Shown here: piece by piece, positions 1-7,243 of the stretch
Position numbering within the stretch: position 1 is the first letter of the stretch
How the letters are laid out: every line of letters starts with the position of its first letter
Position numbers and translations under genes: made by a program
Source: a virus
DNA: 20,489 nucleotides
Virus record (IMG/VR): IMGVR_UViG_3300042338_000002
Location: 1 to 20,489 of that record
Reading direction: 5' to 3' (one strand)
Notes under the pieces: model-generated
The model's database searches: none
Seen by the model: the letters and a program-made list of their open reading frames with translations, nothing else
What the model was told of the DNA's origin: nothing

Positions 1-482
1 TTCCAGCCAATGATTGAGTGACCGGGTGTACCACCGTGGCTGTTGGGGATTGAGACAAATCCGGTTGAGCCTGTGATGTCTACGTTATTCTGTTTCAGCC
101 AAATATAAACATCGTGCAGTTGCACGTCTGTGTTTTGAAACTGCGCACTAAACTGAAGGTTGTATATACCTGAATTGGCTACTGTAATCTTGGATGTAGC
201 AATCGACACCTCATTGGAAAAATCCGTGGTGTTAAGCGTCATCAACGTGGCTGTGTTTGCCGTGGTTACCTGATCTTGGTCGCTGGAGAATGCCCCGTAC
301 GGGAAGCGGATAAACCGCCCGCCGGACTCACCCAAAAGCGCCCCGGTCAGGTTGTCAAGCTGGTTGAAATACAGGCGCAGGATGTTTGAGTACTGCTCAA
401 TAAACTCGGCGTTGTACTCGTTCGGAGCCGCTGGCAGTCGTGGCTGGACGACTGGGCGATATCGGTTGATGATGGTTGCCAT
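1..482 (-). CDS. Virion protein, jelly-roll-like (3' end outside window)
   Basis: This reading frame is open from the ATG at 482 to the window edge, giving about 160 residues with no stop, so the C-terminus is missing. The protein starts MATIINRYRPVVQPRLP. A helical stretch rich in polar residues follows (EYNAEFIEQYSNILRLYFNQ), and then a beta-rich part with hydrophobic/polar alternation (GIYNLQFSAQFQN, HDVYIWLKQNNVDI). Proteins of this look are common in uncultured aquatic podoviruses and resemble C1q/TNF-type jelly rolls used in virion surface proteins. That comparison is from memory, not a search. The ATG overlaps the TGA of the upstream nozzle gene (TGATG), so translation is probably coupled. 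A structural role is inferred; the exact part of the virion is unknown. Confidence 0.75.
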   Translation of the reverse strand, partial: MATIINRYRPVVQPRLPAAPNEYNAEFIEQYSNILRLYFNQLDNLTGALLGESGGRFIRFPYGAFSSDQDQVTTANTATLMTLNTTDFSNEVSIATSKITVANSGIYNLQFSAQFQNTDVQLHDVYIWLKQNNVDITGSTGFVSIPNSHGGTPGHSIIGW

Positions 483-2719
483 CAGCGCCTGCCGTCTGGT
501 CTGATGTCAATCCGAGGCACACCCAACTGCCACTGAACACCAAGCTCGTCTGAACTTACCTTAAACGCCATCTGACGACCACGAATCCGCACATACACCT
601 GTTGGGTGAACTCTTGGATGGCATAGGTTCTGGTGTTCTGGTAGTTCTGCGTACTGACCACATCAGGATTGTTTGAGTTGCCATACGGCGCACCTGAGTT
701 GGCGCGGGGCAGTACCGTAAACATGGCGGTCGGCTGGTTCACATTCGATCCGTCAAACGTCAAGTCAGGGATCAATCTCCAGACAAACCCAAAGTTGTGT
801 CCATCCCCAATGTCAAAATCAGAAGAAGTCACCTGCGCCACAATCGGCACGGACGGGTTCACTGTGCCGTCATCCACTCCGCTCTCATGGTACAGAAGCT
901 GTGCGTTTGAGTTGCCACCTGCCACGCCGTATGTGGTTGCCATTGGGAATGAGCGAAGGGAACTGTCCAACCATGCTGTGCGGCCTTGGTTTAGATTCTG
1001 GTAGTTGTCCCAGTCGCCGTAATACCAAGTGTTTTCCAAGTGGTTGTAGATCACATAGCGGTTAACCACGGATGAGTTGGCAGAACAATACTGCCACCAT
1101 ACTTCACTGTAACCCTCGTTTGTCCCCGCGCAAAACTGAAACGCTTGCTCAAGGTTGATGTCGTTAAACACGTATTCACGCAGGGTAGACGGCAAGGTCT
1201 GCACCCGACCAGAGTACATGTAAAACTTGTCTGTACCCATCCAGTAGGTGATGTTGTTAGCGGTTGCTATCGCATTTGGCCCAGCAATAGATATGTTGTC
1301 GCCCATGATCTGGAAACTCCAGACATACGGTGGGCCAAGGTACTGCATGGAATAAATGGCTGAATCCGTCAACACCAAAATTTCTTGTCGGGTCTGCATG
1401 GCGGTCACAATTTGTGAACCATGACTCAGTCGGTAGCTACCCGCTTGGTTTGTTACAGCCGGAATCCATGTAGCAAAACTTTCTTGGTCAGACCAACGTA
1501 TCAGCAAGGGGTCTTGGACGGTAGTGCCGTAGTCGTTTACACCAAACGCAAGAACAAACCTTGAGGCATCCGACACCATAACGAAGTTGGCAACCGTTGG
1601 GCAAGATGAGTCAGTGGTAATCGTCCCGGACTTTGTAACAACAGCGGTGCTTGGGCCAAGGTATTGGCCTCGGTTGAATGTGCTGGCAGATGCTGCGTTT
1701 GCCCAGTAGTACAACGCACCGCCACGGGGGTTGAAGATCAGGTCTTCGCCAAAGTTTGACTGGCTCCACAAACGAAGCTGAATGCCGATACCTGTAGCCG
1801 CAGGAGAACCCCAGCCCGTGAATGTGGTGGACTGCGTCACTATTGCATTGTCGGCGTGGGAGGCGGCTGCGCCTGAACCCGTCCCACTCAACCCACGGGT
1901 ACATCCCAAGAATTGCGTTGAATTTTTACTTGTGTAAGAGATGTTCTCTGAGTCGATCAAGATGTTTCCGGCTGCTGTAAACGCAGTTGTTGAATCAACC
2001 GTGATTGTGGTGACGGAGTTGTTTATTGAGCCGTTAAGTTGGTTTGTTGCTGTACCAAAAACGATACCGCCCCAAGTACCTGCGCCCCAGCCCACATTCA
2101 GAGAGTAAATATCTACACCCGTTGTAATCTGATATGCGGCAACCACTGATGCTCCGCCGTTGCCCGAGTCCCCTGCGGCTGCATTGACTGAAGCTGTGAT
2201 GGTGTATGAGTTTGAACTGACGTAGCTGGTGATCTGGAACTCTGCGTTCAAGATGGCGGCAGTGATGTTGCCACCCAAAGATACCGCGCCGCTAAACGTA
2301 ACGAAGTCCCCTGCCTGCGCACCGTGGGCGATATCCGTGACTGTGATGATTGGCGACCCCGTGGTTGCGGCAAAGGTGGCTTCGCCTGCGGTGGTGGTAG
2401 AGCGCAATGGGGTAACGTCGTACACCAAGCCGTTTGGCCCGTTCTGGATGTAGTACTTGAGGTTTGTGCCTATCGCCAACAGGTTGTAGCCTGTTAAATT
2501 AAGCCAGTTCCACATACCCCTAGCAACACCCCAAAGCGTACCCGTTGGGGGTTTTAACGCAGATACAGTTGTTCCCGTGTCGGCTGCCCACCCGCCAATC
2601 TTTTCTGGCTGGCCTGAGCGGAACCGAATTTTGTTGGAGGCGTAATAACCACCCTCGTTAGAGTAGGAGGTGTTTTCTCTGTTTACACCGGGTCTGAACA
2701 GCAATTTCTGGAGTGGCAT
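482..2719 (-). CDS. gp10-like tail nozzle / packaged-DNA stabilisation protein
   Basis: This 745-residue protein probably forms part of the short tail below the adaptor, as P22 gp10 and T7 gp12-type nozzle proteins do. The N-terminus (LLFRPGVNRENTSYSNEGGY, then KIRFRSGQPEKIGGW) is a recognisable signature of this family in environmental podoviruses. It is followed by beta-propeller-like repeats containing WNWLNLTGYNLLAIGTN and later ILVLTDSAIYSMQYLGPPYVW. It is longer than P22 gp10 (about 470 residues). Two Ser/Thr/Gly-rich segments at about residues 105-195 and 227-296 look like inserted surface domains, and the second resembles a module in the gp4-like adaptor of this window. The gene starts at an ATG two bases after the endolysin stop and ends in a TGATG overlap. 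Its place after the lysis genes, rather than next to the adaptor, is notable. Function is inferred from family resemblance. Confidence 0.8.
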   Translation of the reverse strand: MPLQKLLFRPGVNRENTSYSNEGGYYASNKIRFRSGQPEKIGGWAADTGTTVSALKPPTGTLWGVARGMWNWLNLTGYNLLAIGTNLKYYIQNGPNGLVYDVTPLRSTTTAGEATFAATTGSPIITVTDIAHGAQAGDFVTFSGAVSLGGNITAAILNAEFQITSYVSSNSYTITASVNAAAGDSGNGGASVVAAYQITTGVDIYSLNVGWGAGTWGGIVFGTATNQLNGSINNSVTTITVDSTTAFTAAGNILIDSENISYTSKNSTQFLGCTRGLSGTGSGAAASHADNAIVTQSTTFTGWGSPAATGIGIQLRLWSQSNFGEDLIFNPRGGALYYWANAASASTFNRGQYLGPSTAVVTKSGTITTDSSCPTVANFVMVSDASRFVLAFGVNDYGTTVQDPLLIRWSDQESFATWIPAVTNQAGSYRLSHGSQIVTAMQTRQEILVLTDSAIYSMQYLGPPYVWSFQIMGDNISIAGPNAIATANNITYWMGTDKFYMYSGRVQTLPSTLREYVFNDINLEQAFQFCAGTNEGYSEVWWQYCSANSSVVNRYVIYNHLENTWYYGDWDNYQNLNQGRTAWLDSSLRSFPMATTYGVAGGNSNAQLLYHESGVDDGTVNPSVPIVAQVTSSDFDIGDGHNFGFVWRLIPDLTFDGSNVNQPTAMFTVLPRANSGAPYGNSNNPDVVSTQNYQNTRTYAIQEFTQQVYVRIRGRQMAFKVSSDELGVQWQLGVPRIDIRPDGRR
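1832..2041 (-). repeat. Surface module, copy 1 (in nozzle protein)
   Basis: Residues about 227-296 of the nozzle protein form a module that recurs in the gp4-like adaptor (copy 2 at 17191-17403). Shared positions include NSVTTITVDS / NSTVTQITLDS, AAGNILIDSENISY / AAGFVKIDNEIINY, CTRG / CFRG and a nearly identical end, AASHADNA-V. The similarity is at protein level, with drifted codons, so it is an old domain duplication or sharing rather than a recent DNA repeat. Confidence 0.75.
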
Positions 2720-2721
2720 GA

Positions 2722-3189
2722 TTAAGCTACAAGTCCGGGAACATATTGCGTTTTACCAGCGACTTTCATGGCGGTCAACTCCTGCTTCTTTAAGTTGTCT
2801 GGGTTGTAACTCACATGCACCCAACCACTGTCAGGAATGCCGGGGGTGTAGAACTCCAGAATCAACTGGGTGTAGTCCAGATTATCCATGATCCACTGCG
2901 CCAACTCCGCATTTGGTACGCCGGGAATCTCTATATCGGCTGCTTGGCCCTTGCAATGGTCTGAGGTACGAGACCCATTTACCGCTGCATTTGAGTCAGG
3001 AGAGCGATACCCAGAGTTCACCTTGACACCTTTTTGGAAGTGATCGCGGATTGGCTGGAGAACACGTTCAGCCAAGATTTTGAGGTACTCGGTTTCAACT
3101 GGCCCGGGGGTGTTGTCCAAGCCCATGCGCAGGGCGGTCTCAGATTTGGTTAGTTCGTGCAGGGAGAAATTGGCGGTCAACTGGGTCAT
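2722..3189 (-). CDS. Endolysin, M15-family peptidase
   Basis: The 155-residue product is a zinc peptidase of the M15 (D-Ala-D-Ala carboxypeptidase / L-Ala-D-Glu endopeptidase) type that would cut peptidoglycan cross-links or stems at lysis. The motif SGYRSPDSNAAVNGSRTSDH, followed by CKGQAADIEI, gives the family SxHxxGxAxD-like pattern with likely zinc ligands His78 and Asp85. The third ligand is likely His125 in WVHVSYN. There is no signal peptide or membrane segment, so export through the holin is expected. The length is normal for single-domain phage M15 endolysins. The ATG overlaps the i-spanin TGA by four bases (ATGA), and the lysis context supports the call. Exact bond specificity cannot be read from sequence. 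Confidence 0.9.
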   Translation of the reverse strand: MTQLTANFSLHELTKSETALRMGLDNTPGPVETEYLKILAERVLQPIRDHFQKGVKVNSGYRSPDSNAAVNGSRTSDHCKGQAADIEIPGVPNAELAQWIMDNLDYTQLILEFYTPGIPDSGWVHVSYNPDNLKKQELTAMKVAGKTQYVPGLVA

Positions 3190-3653
3190 TTCATGCTCCT
3201 CACTTGGTTGTACTGGTCGATGCAGGTGTTGAGTTGCCGGATGGCTTGATCGCCTCGGGCGGTGAGATCGACAAGAGCTTGAGCAACTCGTCCGTCAAGC
3301 TCGGCTCTTGTTTCTGTATTTCCACTGGCAGCGGTGGATGGCTCGGACACTGACACGGGGCAGTCGGGCGCTTTGACAGGAATGAACAACTTGCGCTCGC
3401 CAGAGGCAAGATCAGTACGAAGCTTAATTTCTTTAATCCGTGCAACATCGTTGGCTTTCTTCAAGGTCTGGGCGTAGGTCTGGGCAACCTCCGCCATGCG
3501 TTGTTCTGTCTCCCGTGCCTGCTCGTTTAAACGGGCGATCTCTATTTGCTGGCGCTCATACTCATCCTGCTCTCCACTGTAATACCCAGCCCCAAAACTG
3601 CCAAGTAGGGCAAGTACGATGCCAAGCAAAACATATGGGTTGAGCAAAGTCAT
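3186..3653 (-). CDS. i-spanin (Rz-like inner membrane spanin)
   Basis: The 155-residue protein has one N-terminal membrane segment (about residues 5-25, YVLLGIVLALLGSFGAGYY). A long charged coiled-coil-like helix follows (about residues 28-85, rich in Glu, Gln, Arg). The C-terminal tail, QAIRQLNTCIDQYNQVR, is typical of Rz proteins of Gram-negative phages. It would span the periplasm from the inner membrane, bind the o-spanin and disrupt the outer membrane at the end of lysis. The family is defined by topology more than sequence. The embedded proline-rich lipoprotein-like frame at 3200-3448 strongly supports the call. It overlaps the holin candidate by 4 bases and the endolysin by 4 bases. 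Confidence 0.88.
   Translation of the reverse strand: MTLLNPYVLLGIVLALLGSFGAGYYSGEQDEYERQQIEIARLNEQARETEQRMAEVAQTYAQTLKKANDVARIKEIKLRTDLASGERKLFIPVKAPDCPVSVSEPSTAASGNTETRAELDGRVAQALVDLTARGDQAIRQLNTCIDQYNQVRSMK
3200..3448 (-). CDS. o-spanin (Rz1-like lipoprotein), embedded in i-spanin frame
   Basis: This 82-residue ORF lies wholly inside the i-spanin gene in another frame. It starts at the ATG at 3448 and ends 14 bases before the i-spanin stop. The start MLHGLKKLSFVLILPLASAS then Cys21 looks like a lipoprotein signal: a basic N-terminus, a hydrophobic core and a small-residue stretch before Cys. The residue at -3 of the lipobox is Ser, which is not canonical. The mature part is proline-rich near its start (TAPCQCPSHPPLPVE), as in Rz1 proteins. 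The fully embedded arrangement matches lambda Rz/Rz1 logic. It would sit in the outer membrane and pair with the i-spanin. The alternative is a chance ORF, but composition and position argue against that. Confidence 0.75.
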   Translation of the reverse strand: MLHGLKKLSFVLILPLASASCSFLSKRPTAPCQCPSHPPLPVEIQKQEPSLTDELLKLLSISPPEAIKPSGNSTPASTSTTK

Positions 3654-3976
3654 TCGTTGGTCTTTCCACGGACGTAGGCAGTTGCCGCCATGAACGCCAC
3701 CACAATCGTACCCATCGCAGCGCAGTAGGTGGTCACCAAACCATTCAGGGCATTGACCTTGTCTAGTGCAACCAGTTCAGATGCCAAGTAAGCAATGAGT
3801 ACAGGCGGTGCAACCAAAGCTGCCCAAGCCATGATCCTTTGCTGGTCGGCCATCTTGTCCATGTTTTCGATTTGCATCATGCGCTCAGAGCGAGCTAACT
3901 CCGTGTCCGTCACCACGCCGTCGTGGTTGGTGTCAAATTCGTTGTAGGTTGAGTCTTTTTCAAGTTGCTTACTCAT
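3650..3976 (-). CDS. Putative holin with N-terminal EF-hand
   Basis: The 108-residue protein carries a canonical-looking EF-hand loop at residues 15-26 (DTNHDGVVTDTE: D-x-N-x-D-G-x(5)-E) near its N-terminus. Two membrane segments follow, at about 48-66 and 84-102, with a charged tail (RGKTNE). The small size, two membrane segments and place directly upstream of the spanins and endolysin suggest a holin. The Ca2+-binding loop is an unusual addition that I associate with some environmental phage holin candidates. I chose the ATG at 3976 because GGAGG lies seven bases upstream; a 23-residue longer frame exists but begins inside the upstream gene with no such signal. It overlaps the upstream gene by 8 bases. 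Holin activity is inferred. Confidence 0.72.
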   Translation of the reverse strand: MSKQLEKDSTYNEFDTNHDGVVTDTELARSERMMQIENMDKMADQQRIMAWAALVAPPVLIAYLASELVALDKVNALNGLVTTYCAAMGTIVVAFMAATAYVRGKTNE

Positions 3977-4187
3977 GTTTTTTCCTCCGGTCAAAAATGG
4001 GGTTGTCCTCAAACTCTTTCGGACTGTCCCGATTCTTCCTCTCAATTTCCCGTCTCAGTTTCTCCACCTTCTCCAACTGCTGTTTGGCATCGTTCCTTGT
4101 CTCCAGTATGTCCAGATACATGAACGCCAACAACGGCAGCATCAAGGCCACCAACAAAACCGCTACCACCCAGCCCACCATTCCCAT
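3969..4187 (-). CDS. Small single-span membrane protein, lysis region
   Basis: From the ATG at 4187 this gives 72 residues: a long hydrophobic segment (about residues 3-27, MVGWVVAVLLVALMLPLLAF) followed by a charged, probably coiled-coil tail (NDAKQQLEKVEKLRREIERK) that ends in FDRRKKHE. The ATG overlaps the upstream TGA (TGATG) and has AGGAG six bases before it. This is better than a 41-residue longer start that would overlap the upstream gene by 124 bases. Its place next to the holin candidate suggests a lysis role, such as a holin partner or antiholin, but I do not recognise a named family. A role in the virion is also possible. Confidence 0.7.
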   Translation of the reverse strand: MGMVGWVVAVLLVALMLPLLAFMYLDILETRNDAKQQLEKVEKLRREIERKNRDSPKEFEDNPIFDRRKKHE

Positions 4188-4882
4188 CACAAGCTCCTCA
4201 GTTGTTTCAACCACAGGAACCACGTCCACAGGTACAGGATAAGAATAAGGGCTAGGACGGCTGCTCCCGCTCGCAGGTTTTGGCTTCTTTCCCTTTGGTG
4301 TCGTTGCCATCTCAATCTTCGCTCCCGTTGTTCCTGTGCAAGTCTGGCAGCTTCTTGTTCAGCGGCTATGACATCCCGCATCTCAAACACTTTGCTGTAC
4401 AGCGCACCCATTTCGGGAGGGCTTTGATACACCATCGTTTCCCTTATTGTCTTCTCCAACTCCGCCATCTGATCCTGCGCCATGACCCGCTTCAATGCGG
4501 CTTCCATTTGATTTTGGTCAGGTTCGTAGACGTTTCTGGACTTCTCCTCCTCTTCCCGAATGTGTGCAGCTAACTGCTCTTGAATCTTGAAGAACTCGGT
4601 AAGCTGCTTGACAACCCCCACCATGACTTCGGTTTCGTCAACGGCAACGAACTTGTCTTTCTTTTTCGCCACAGGCTTGGGCGTTGACTGTTTTGCCTTG
4701 GGTTTAAAGAAGTTACTAAAGTTACTCCAAAATCCAGTAACTTCCCTATAAACGCCAACAGCCTCGTCAACTGTGCTTTTGACCTCCATGAAAGAAGTCT
4801 TCGCCTGCTTGTATAGCTCACAACCTTCCTTGATGGCTGCGACGCAAGCATTGGCGGCAAAGAGGAGGCTGATCGGATCAAT
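4187..4882 (-). CDS. C-terminally anchored membrane protein, probable AUU start
   Basis: The first in-frame ATG (4789) gives 200 residues, but the frame stays open for 31 more codons up to an ATT at 4882, two codons after an in-frame TAA. That upstream part reads DPISLLFAANACVAAIKEGC then ELYKQAKTSF. It matches the usual opening of a family of phage proteins that I recall starting with DPI and a short amphipathic helix. GAGG (4889-4892) lies six bases before the ATT. The ATG at 4789 lacks a clear ribosome-binding site. The protein then has a Lys-rich linker, long charged helices (about residues 85-200), and one membrane span near the C-terminus (about 205-224, AAVLALILILYLWTWFLW). Function is unknown; it may act in lysis or be an internal virion protein. 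The gene is surely real; the AUU start is likely but unproven. Confidence 0.75.
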   Translation of the reverse strand: MDPISLLFAANACVAAIKEGCELYKQAKTSFMEVKSTVDEAVGVYREVTGFWSNFSNFFKPKAKQSTPKPVAKKKDKFVAVDETEVMVGVVKQLTEFFKIQEQLAAHIREEEEKSRNVYEPDQNQMEAALKRVMAQDQMAELEKTIRETMVYQSPPEMGALYSKVFEMRDVIAAEQEAARLAQEQRERRLRWQRHQRERSQNLRAGAAVLALILILYLWTWFLWLKQLRSL

Positions 4883-4888
4883 TTTTTA

Positions 4889-4892
4889 CCTC
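4889..4892 (-). promoter_or_regulatory. Shine-Dalgarno site deciding the AUU start
   Basis: GAGG at 4892-4889 (read on the minus strand) lies six bases before the ATT codon at 4882 and overlaps the TGA stop of the collar-protein gene by two bases. No ATG, GTG or TTG in the membrane-protein frame lies within reach. The only alternative start here, a TTG one base further on, opens a different and implausible frame. Confidence 0.6.
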
Positions 4893-5958
4893 AAGCGGTG
4901 CGTTCCCACATATACACAACAATATATGGTTGAAGGTTTGCGTCTGTACCAGAAGAACCTGTTGTGCTATTTGCCACGGTAATGCCTGTGGTTGCGGTAC
5001 TAGTTGTATCAGTTATGTTTGCAGGAACAAAACAGTTTGTTGAACTGCCTGATTGCGGTAAGGCGCTACTTGGTCTGAGATAAGTGTGGTTGTGTCCGGG
5101 GTCTGTGACTGATGCAGTGTGGGTGTGGCTAACAACAATTGCATCTTTGCTGCCGCCTGTTGCGCCTGCGGTGTATGTTCCGCCTCCGCCTGTACCCGCG
5201 CCAATCATCACTCGGCCAGCACCAAACGCAGTCCATGTACCAAAACCAAGCAATGTAGCTGGGTTGGTTGACACTGTTGCAGTGTAAAGAGAACCAACAG
5301 GGTATAAAGCAGCCGCAATTGCCGCCTTAACAAATGCTGTTGTAGCGATTGACGTATCGTTATCCGAAGTGGATTGCGTCGGCGCTGTGGGGTTGCCAGT
5401 AAACGCAGGGGAAGCAATTGCCGCCACGTCCGTGCCAATCACCAAGCCAAGGTTTGTTCTTGCGGCAGACGCTGTGGTTGCTCCTGTACCGCCATTGGCA
5501 ACTGGAAGCGTTCCAGTGATTCCGTTGCTCTTGGTATCGTAAAAGTTTGTACCATCCGACCAGACCATGACCTTGTCGCCGTCTGCAATAGCCACCCCAG
5601 TGCCTGCGGCTGTTGTGTTGCCGATGACCGTAGAGTTGTAGATGGTGATGGTGTAGCCAGAGTTGTTCCAGATGATGTACTGTTTAGACACTGGCGGGGC
5701 GTAGATGGCTGATGCTGCACCTGCGGTGTTGAACTTCAGCATAGCGTACACCGATTGGTTCAGCGATGCGCTGGAGGATGGCCCGTTTACATAGGTCAGT
5801 GCTTGAGCGGCAGAGGACACCGTGACAGCTTGATACCCCGCGATGGCTGTGTCCAGAACGTATGCCAGATTGCTGTCGGTGGTTGCGCCCCACGCACCGG
5901 CTTGGTCGCCAGAACCAATCAACTCGATACGCAGGCTTGAGGAATAGGTACTGCTCAT
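4891..5958 (-). CDS. Tail fibre / collar protein with gp10/gp12-type C-terminal domain
   Basis: The 355-residue protein starts with the fibre-attachment-like SSTYSSSLRIELIGSGDQAG then AWGATTD. It continues with fibre-shaft motifs LPVANGGTGATTASAARTNL and SPAFTGNPTAPTQSTSDNDT then SIATTAFV. It ends in a collar/baseplate-type domain: YPVGSLYTATVS, FGTWTAFGAGRVMIG, SHTHTASVTDPGHNHT (a possible metal-binding His cluster) and NLQPYIVVYMWER. The C-terminal part resembles the T4 gp10/gp12 class found in many phage fibres. It likely forms a trimeric receptor-binding fibre at the tail. The ATG overlaps the upstream stop (ATGA) and has GGAG eight bases before it. GC content is visibly higher than in the fibre genes upstream, which fits module exchange. 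Confidence 0.85.
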   Translation of the reverse strand: MSSTYSSSLRIELIGSGDQAGAWGATTDSNLAYVLDTAIAGYQAVTVSSAAQALTYVNGPSSSASLNQSVYAMLKFNTAGAASAIYAPPVSKQYIIWNNSGYTITIYNSTVIGNTTAAGTGVAIADGDKVMVWSDGTNFYDTKSNGITGTLPVANGGTGATTASAARTNLGLVIGTDVAAIASPAFTGNPTAPTQSTSDNDTSIATTAFVKAAIAAALYPVGSLYTATVSTNPATLLGFGTWTAFGAGRVMIGAGTGGGGTYTAGATGGSKDAIVVSHTHTASVTDPGHNHTYLRPSSALPQSGSSTNCFVPANITDTTSTATTGITVANSTTGSSGTDANLQPYIVVYMWERTA

Positions 5959-6140
5959 GGTGTTTCTCCTTGTGGGGGATTATCTGCTGGCTCTGGTGTG
6001 TTTCCCTCTGCAAGCCACTTTAAATATTCTGGTGCTGTCACAAGACATGATTCTTGTTTGCCATCAGGCCATTCACGCCATACAACTTGAGTTTGCTGTA
6101 AGGGCATCATTGGCATCAATTTCCAAACTGGTTCGTTCAT
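5955..6140 (-). CDS. Small protein between fibre genes, possible fibre chaperone
   Basis: The 61-residue acidic protein MNEPVWKLMPMMPLQQTQVV then WREWPDGKQESCLVTAPEYL ends in WLAEGNTPEPADNPPQGETP. It overlaps both neighbours by four bases (ATGA on each side), a sign of a true gene. The GNTPEPA tail also ends the 169-residue chaperone-like protein at 7243-7752. The position just after a fibre gene suggests a small assembly chaperone or a remnant of one. No named family is recognised with confidence. Confidence 0.65.
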   Translation of the reverse strand: MNEPVWKLMPMMPLQQTQVVWREWPDGKQESCLVTAPEYLKWLAEGNTPEPADNPPQGETP

Positions 6141-7243
6141 AGTTCACTCCCCGATGTATAAATGTATGCGCCTGTCGTTCCATTAAAATATAAAGCGGTT
6201 GCAGCGCCAGCAGTTGTAAACGCCCCTGTTGCTGTATAAATAAGTGTCAACGCCATGTTTGAAGACGAGTTGATTACTATAGAACTGCCTGTGCTTCCTC
6301 CAGCAGTAGTAGTTAACGAACCAAATCCAGAAGTCGCCGATGTCACTATTCCTGTTGGTGTCACTCTAGGAGTAACAGGTTGCGGTATTGTGAATATAGC
6401 AATTGCGGTGGTATATGCTTGACCAACAGCAATATATTGCTGTGCAGCCCCATCCACCCTCCACGCCATGCAATACCTCTGACAAAGCGCCAACTCAGTC
6501 CCATAAGGTCTGTAATCAAATGACGTTGCTGTTGAGCCTTTTTCAAGCTGTACGCCTGTGATGTAGAAAGTAGCAGAGTTTGTTTCAATTAACTTAACTG
6601 CTCCTGTGGCACTCCATAAATTAGAAGCCGCCCATGCGCCAGCAGTTCCACTATAGGTTGAGCCAACACCAAGGCCAAAAGTAATATACAAACCAACACC
6701 GTTTGTTGTTAGCCAAGTGCCTGTTGTGTCACCAGCAACAGTTACTGATTTTTGTTCCCATGTATTTGCGGCAGAAATTGCGTAGGTAAACGGGTATGAA
6801 CGGTTATTGGCACTGTTTTTTAATGTCGCGCCATATGTCCCAGTAACTGAACTTCTTACCCAAAAAGATAAAGTTACAGTAGATGCCGTTGCAGAGCCAA
6901 AACCAAAATCAGATACGTTGTATCCTTCAATTGCTTGCCTAATACCAAAATAATCACCTGCGCCAACTGTTACGTTTGCAGATGCGCCAACAGTACAGCC
7001 AAGGTAGTTTGTAAACCCTGCTGGCGGAGTAACTGAACCAGCGTTTTGTTGAACGGTATATTTTCCATCAACAGATGCCGCCGAATACCAGCGGTCTAAC
7101 GTGTATGGGTTGCCTGTAACCGTCACACTCGCCCCCGCATTCCTTTGGTCAATCACCATCCCGCCATTGATGATGCGGTTCTTGAAGCCTGTGTACTGAG
7201 CGTTTGTACCCAGCATCCCCTGATCGACTTGTGTCAGTGCCAT
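6137..7243 (-). CDS. Tail fibre with carbohydrate-binding-like domain
   Basis: The 368-residue protein is beta-rich. It starts with TQVDQGMLGTNAQYTGFKNR then IINGGMVIDQRNAGASVTV, a well-known opening of phage receptor-binding proteins. Residues about 35-250 look like a jelly-roll carbohydrate-binding domain (YTLDRWYSA, LSFWVRSS, WEQKSVTVAGDTTGTWLTTN) that ends in the signature ITGVQLEKGSTATSFDYRPY then GTELALCQRYC. The Ser/Thr/Gly-rich C-terminal 110 residues are likely a tip domain. It is the probable partner of the small proteins on either side. The ATG overlaps the upstream stop (TGATG) with AGGAG before it. The receptor is unknown. Confidence 0.85.
   Translation of the reverse strand: MALTQVDQGMLGTNAQYTGFKNRIINGGMVIDQRNAGASVTVTGNPYTLDRWYSAASVDGKYTVQQNAGSVTPPAGFTNYLGCTVGASANVTVGAGDYFGIRQAIEGYNVSDFGFGSATASTVTLSFWVRSSVTGTYGATLKNSANNRSYPFTYAISAANTWEQKSVTVAGDTTGTWLTTNGVGLYITFGLGVGSTYSGTAGAWAASNLWSATGAVKLIETNSATFYITGVQLEKGSTATSFDYRPYGTELALCQRYCMAWRVDGAAQQYIAVGQAYTTAIAIFTIPQPVTPRVTPTGIVTSATSGFGSLTTTAGGSTGSSIVINSSSNMALTLIYTATGAFTTAGAATALYFNGTTGAYIYTSGSEL

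Noticed and set aside
4188-4310. Longer start for the small membrane protein (113 residues)
   Set aside because: It would overlap the upstream gene by 124 bases and adds a Pro/Ser-rich stretch that mirrors that gene. The ATG at 4187 has AGGAG and a TGATG junction.
3975-4427. 150-residue plus-strand ORF opposite two membrane-protein genes
   Set aside because: It is Arg/His/Ser/Cys-rich and mirrors charged helices on the other strand. No ribosome-binding context or family pattern was seen.
4570-4881. TTG-started minus-strand ORF using the same GAGG site as the AUU-start gene
   Set aside because: Its product is Ser/Arg/Leu-rich without pattern, whereas the overlapping frame continues an obvious protein. 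The GAGG is better assigned to the ATT start.
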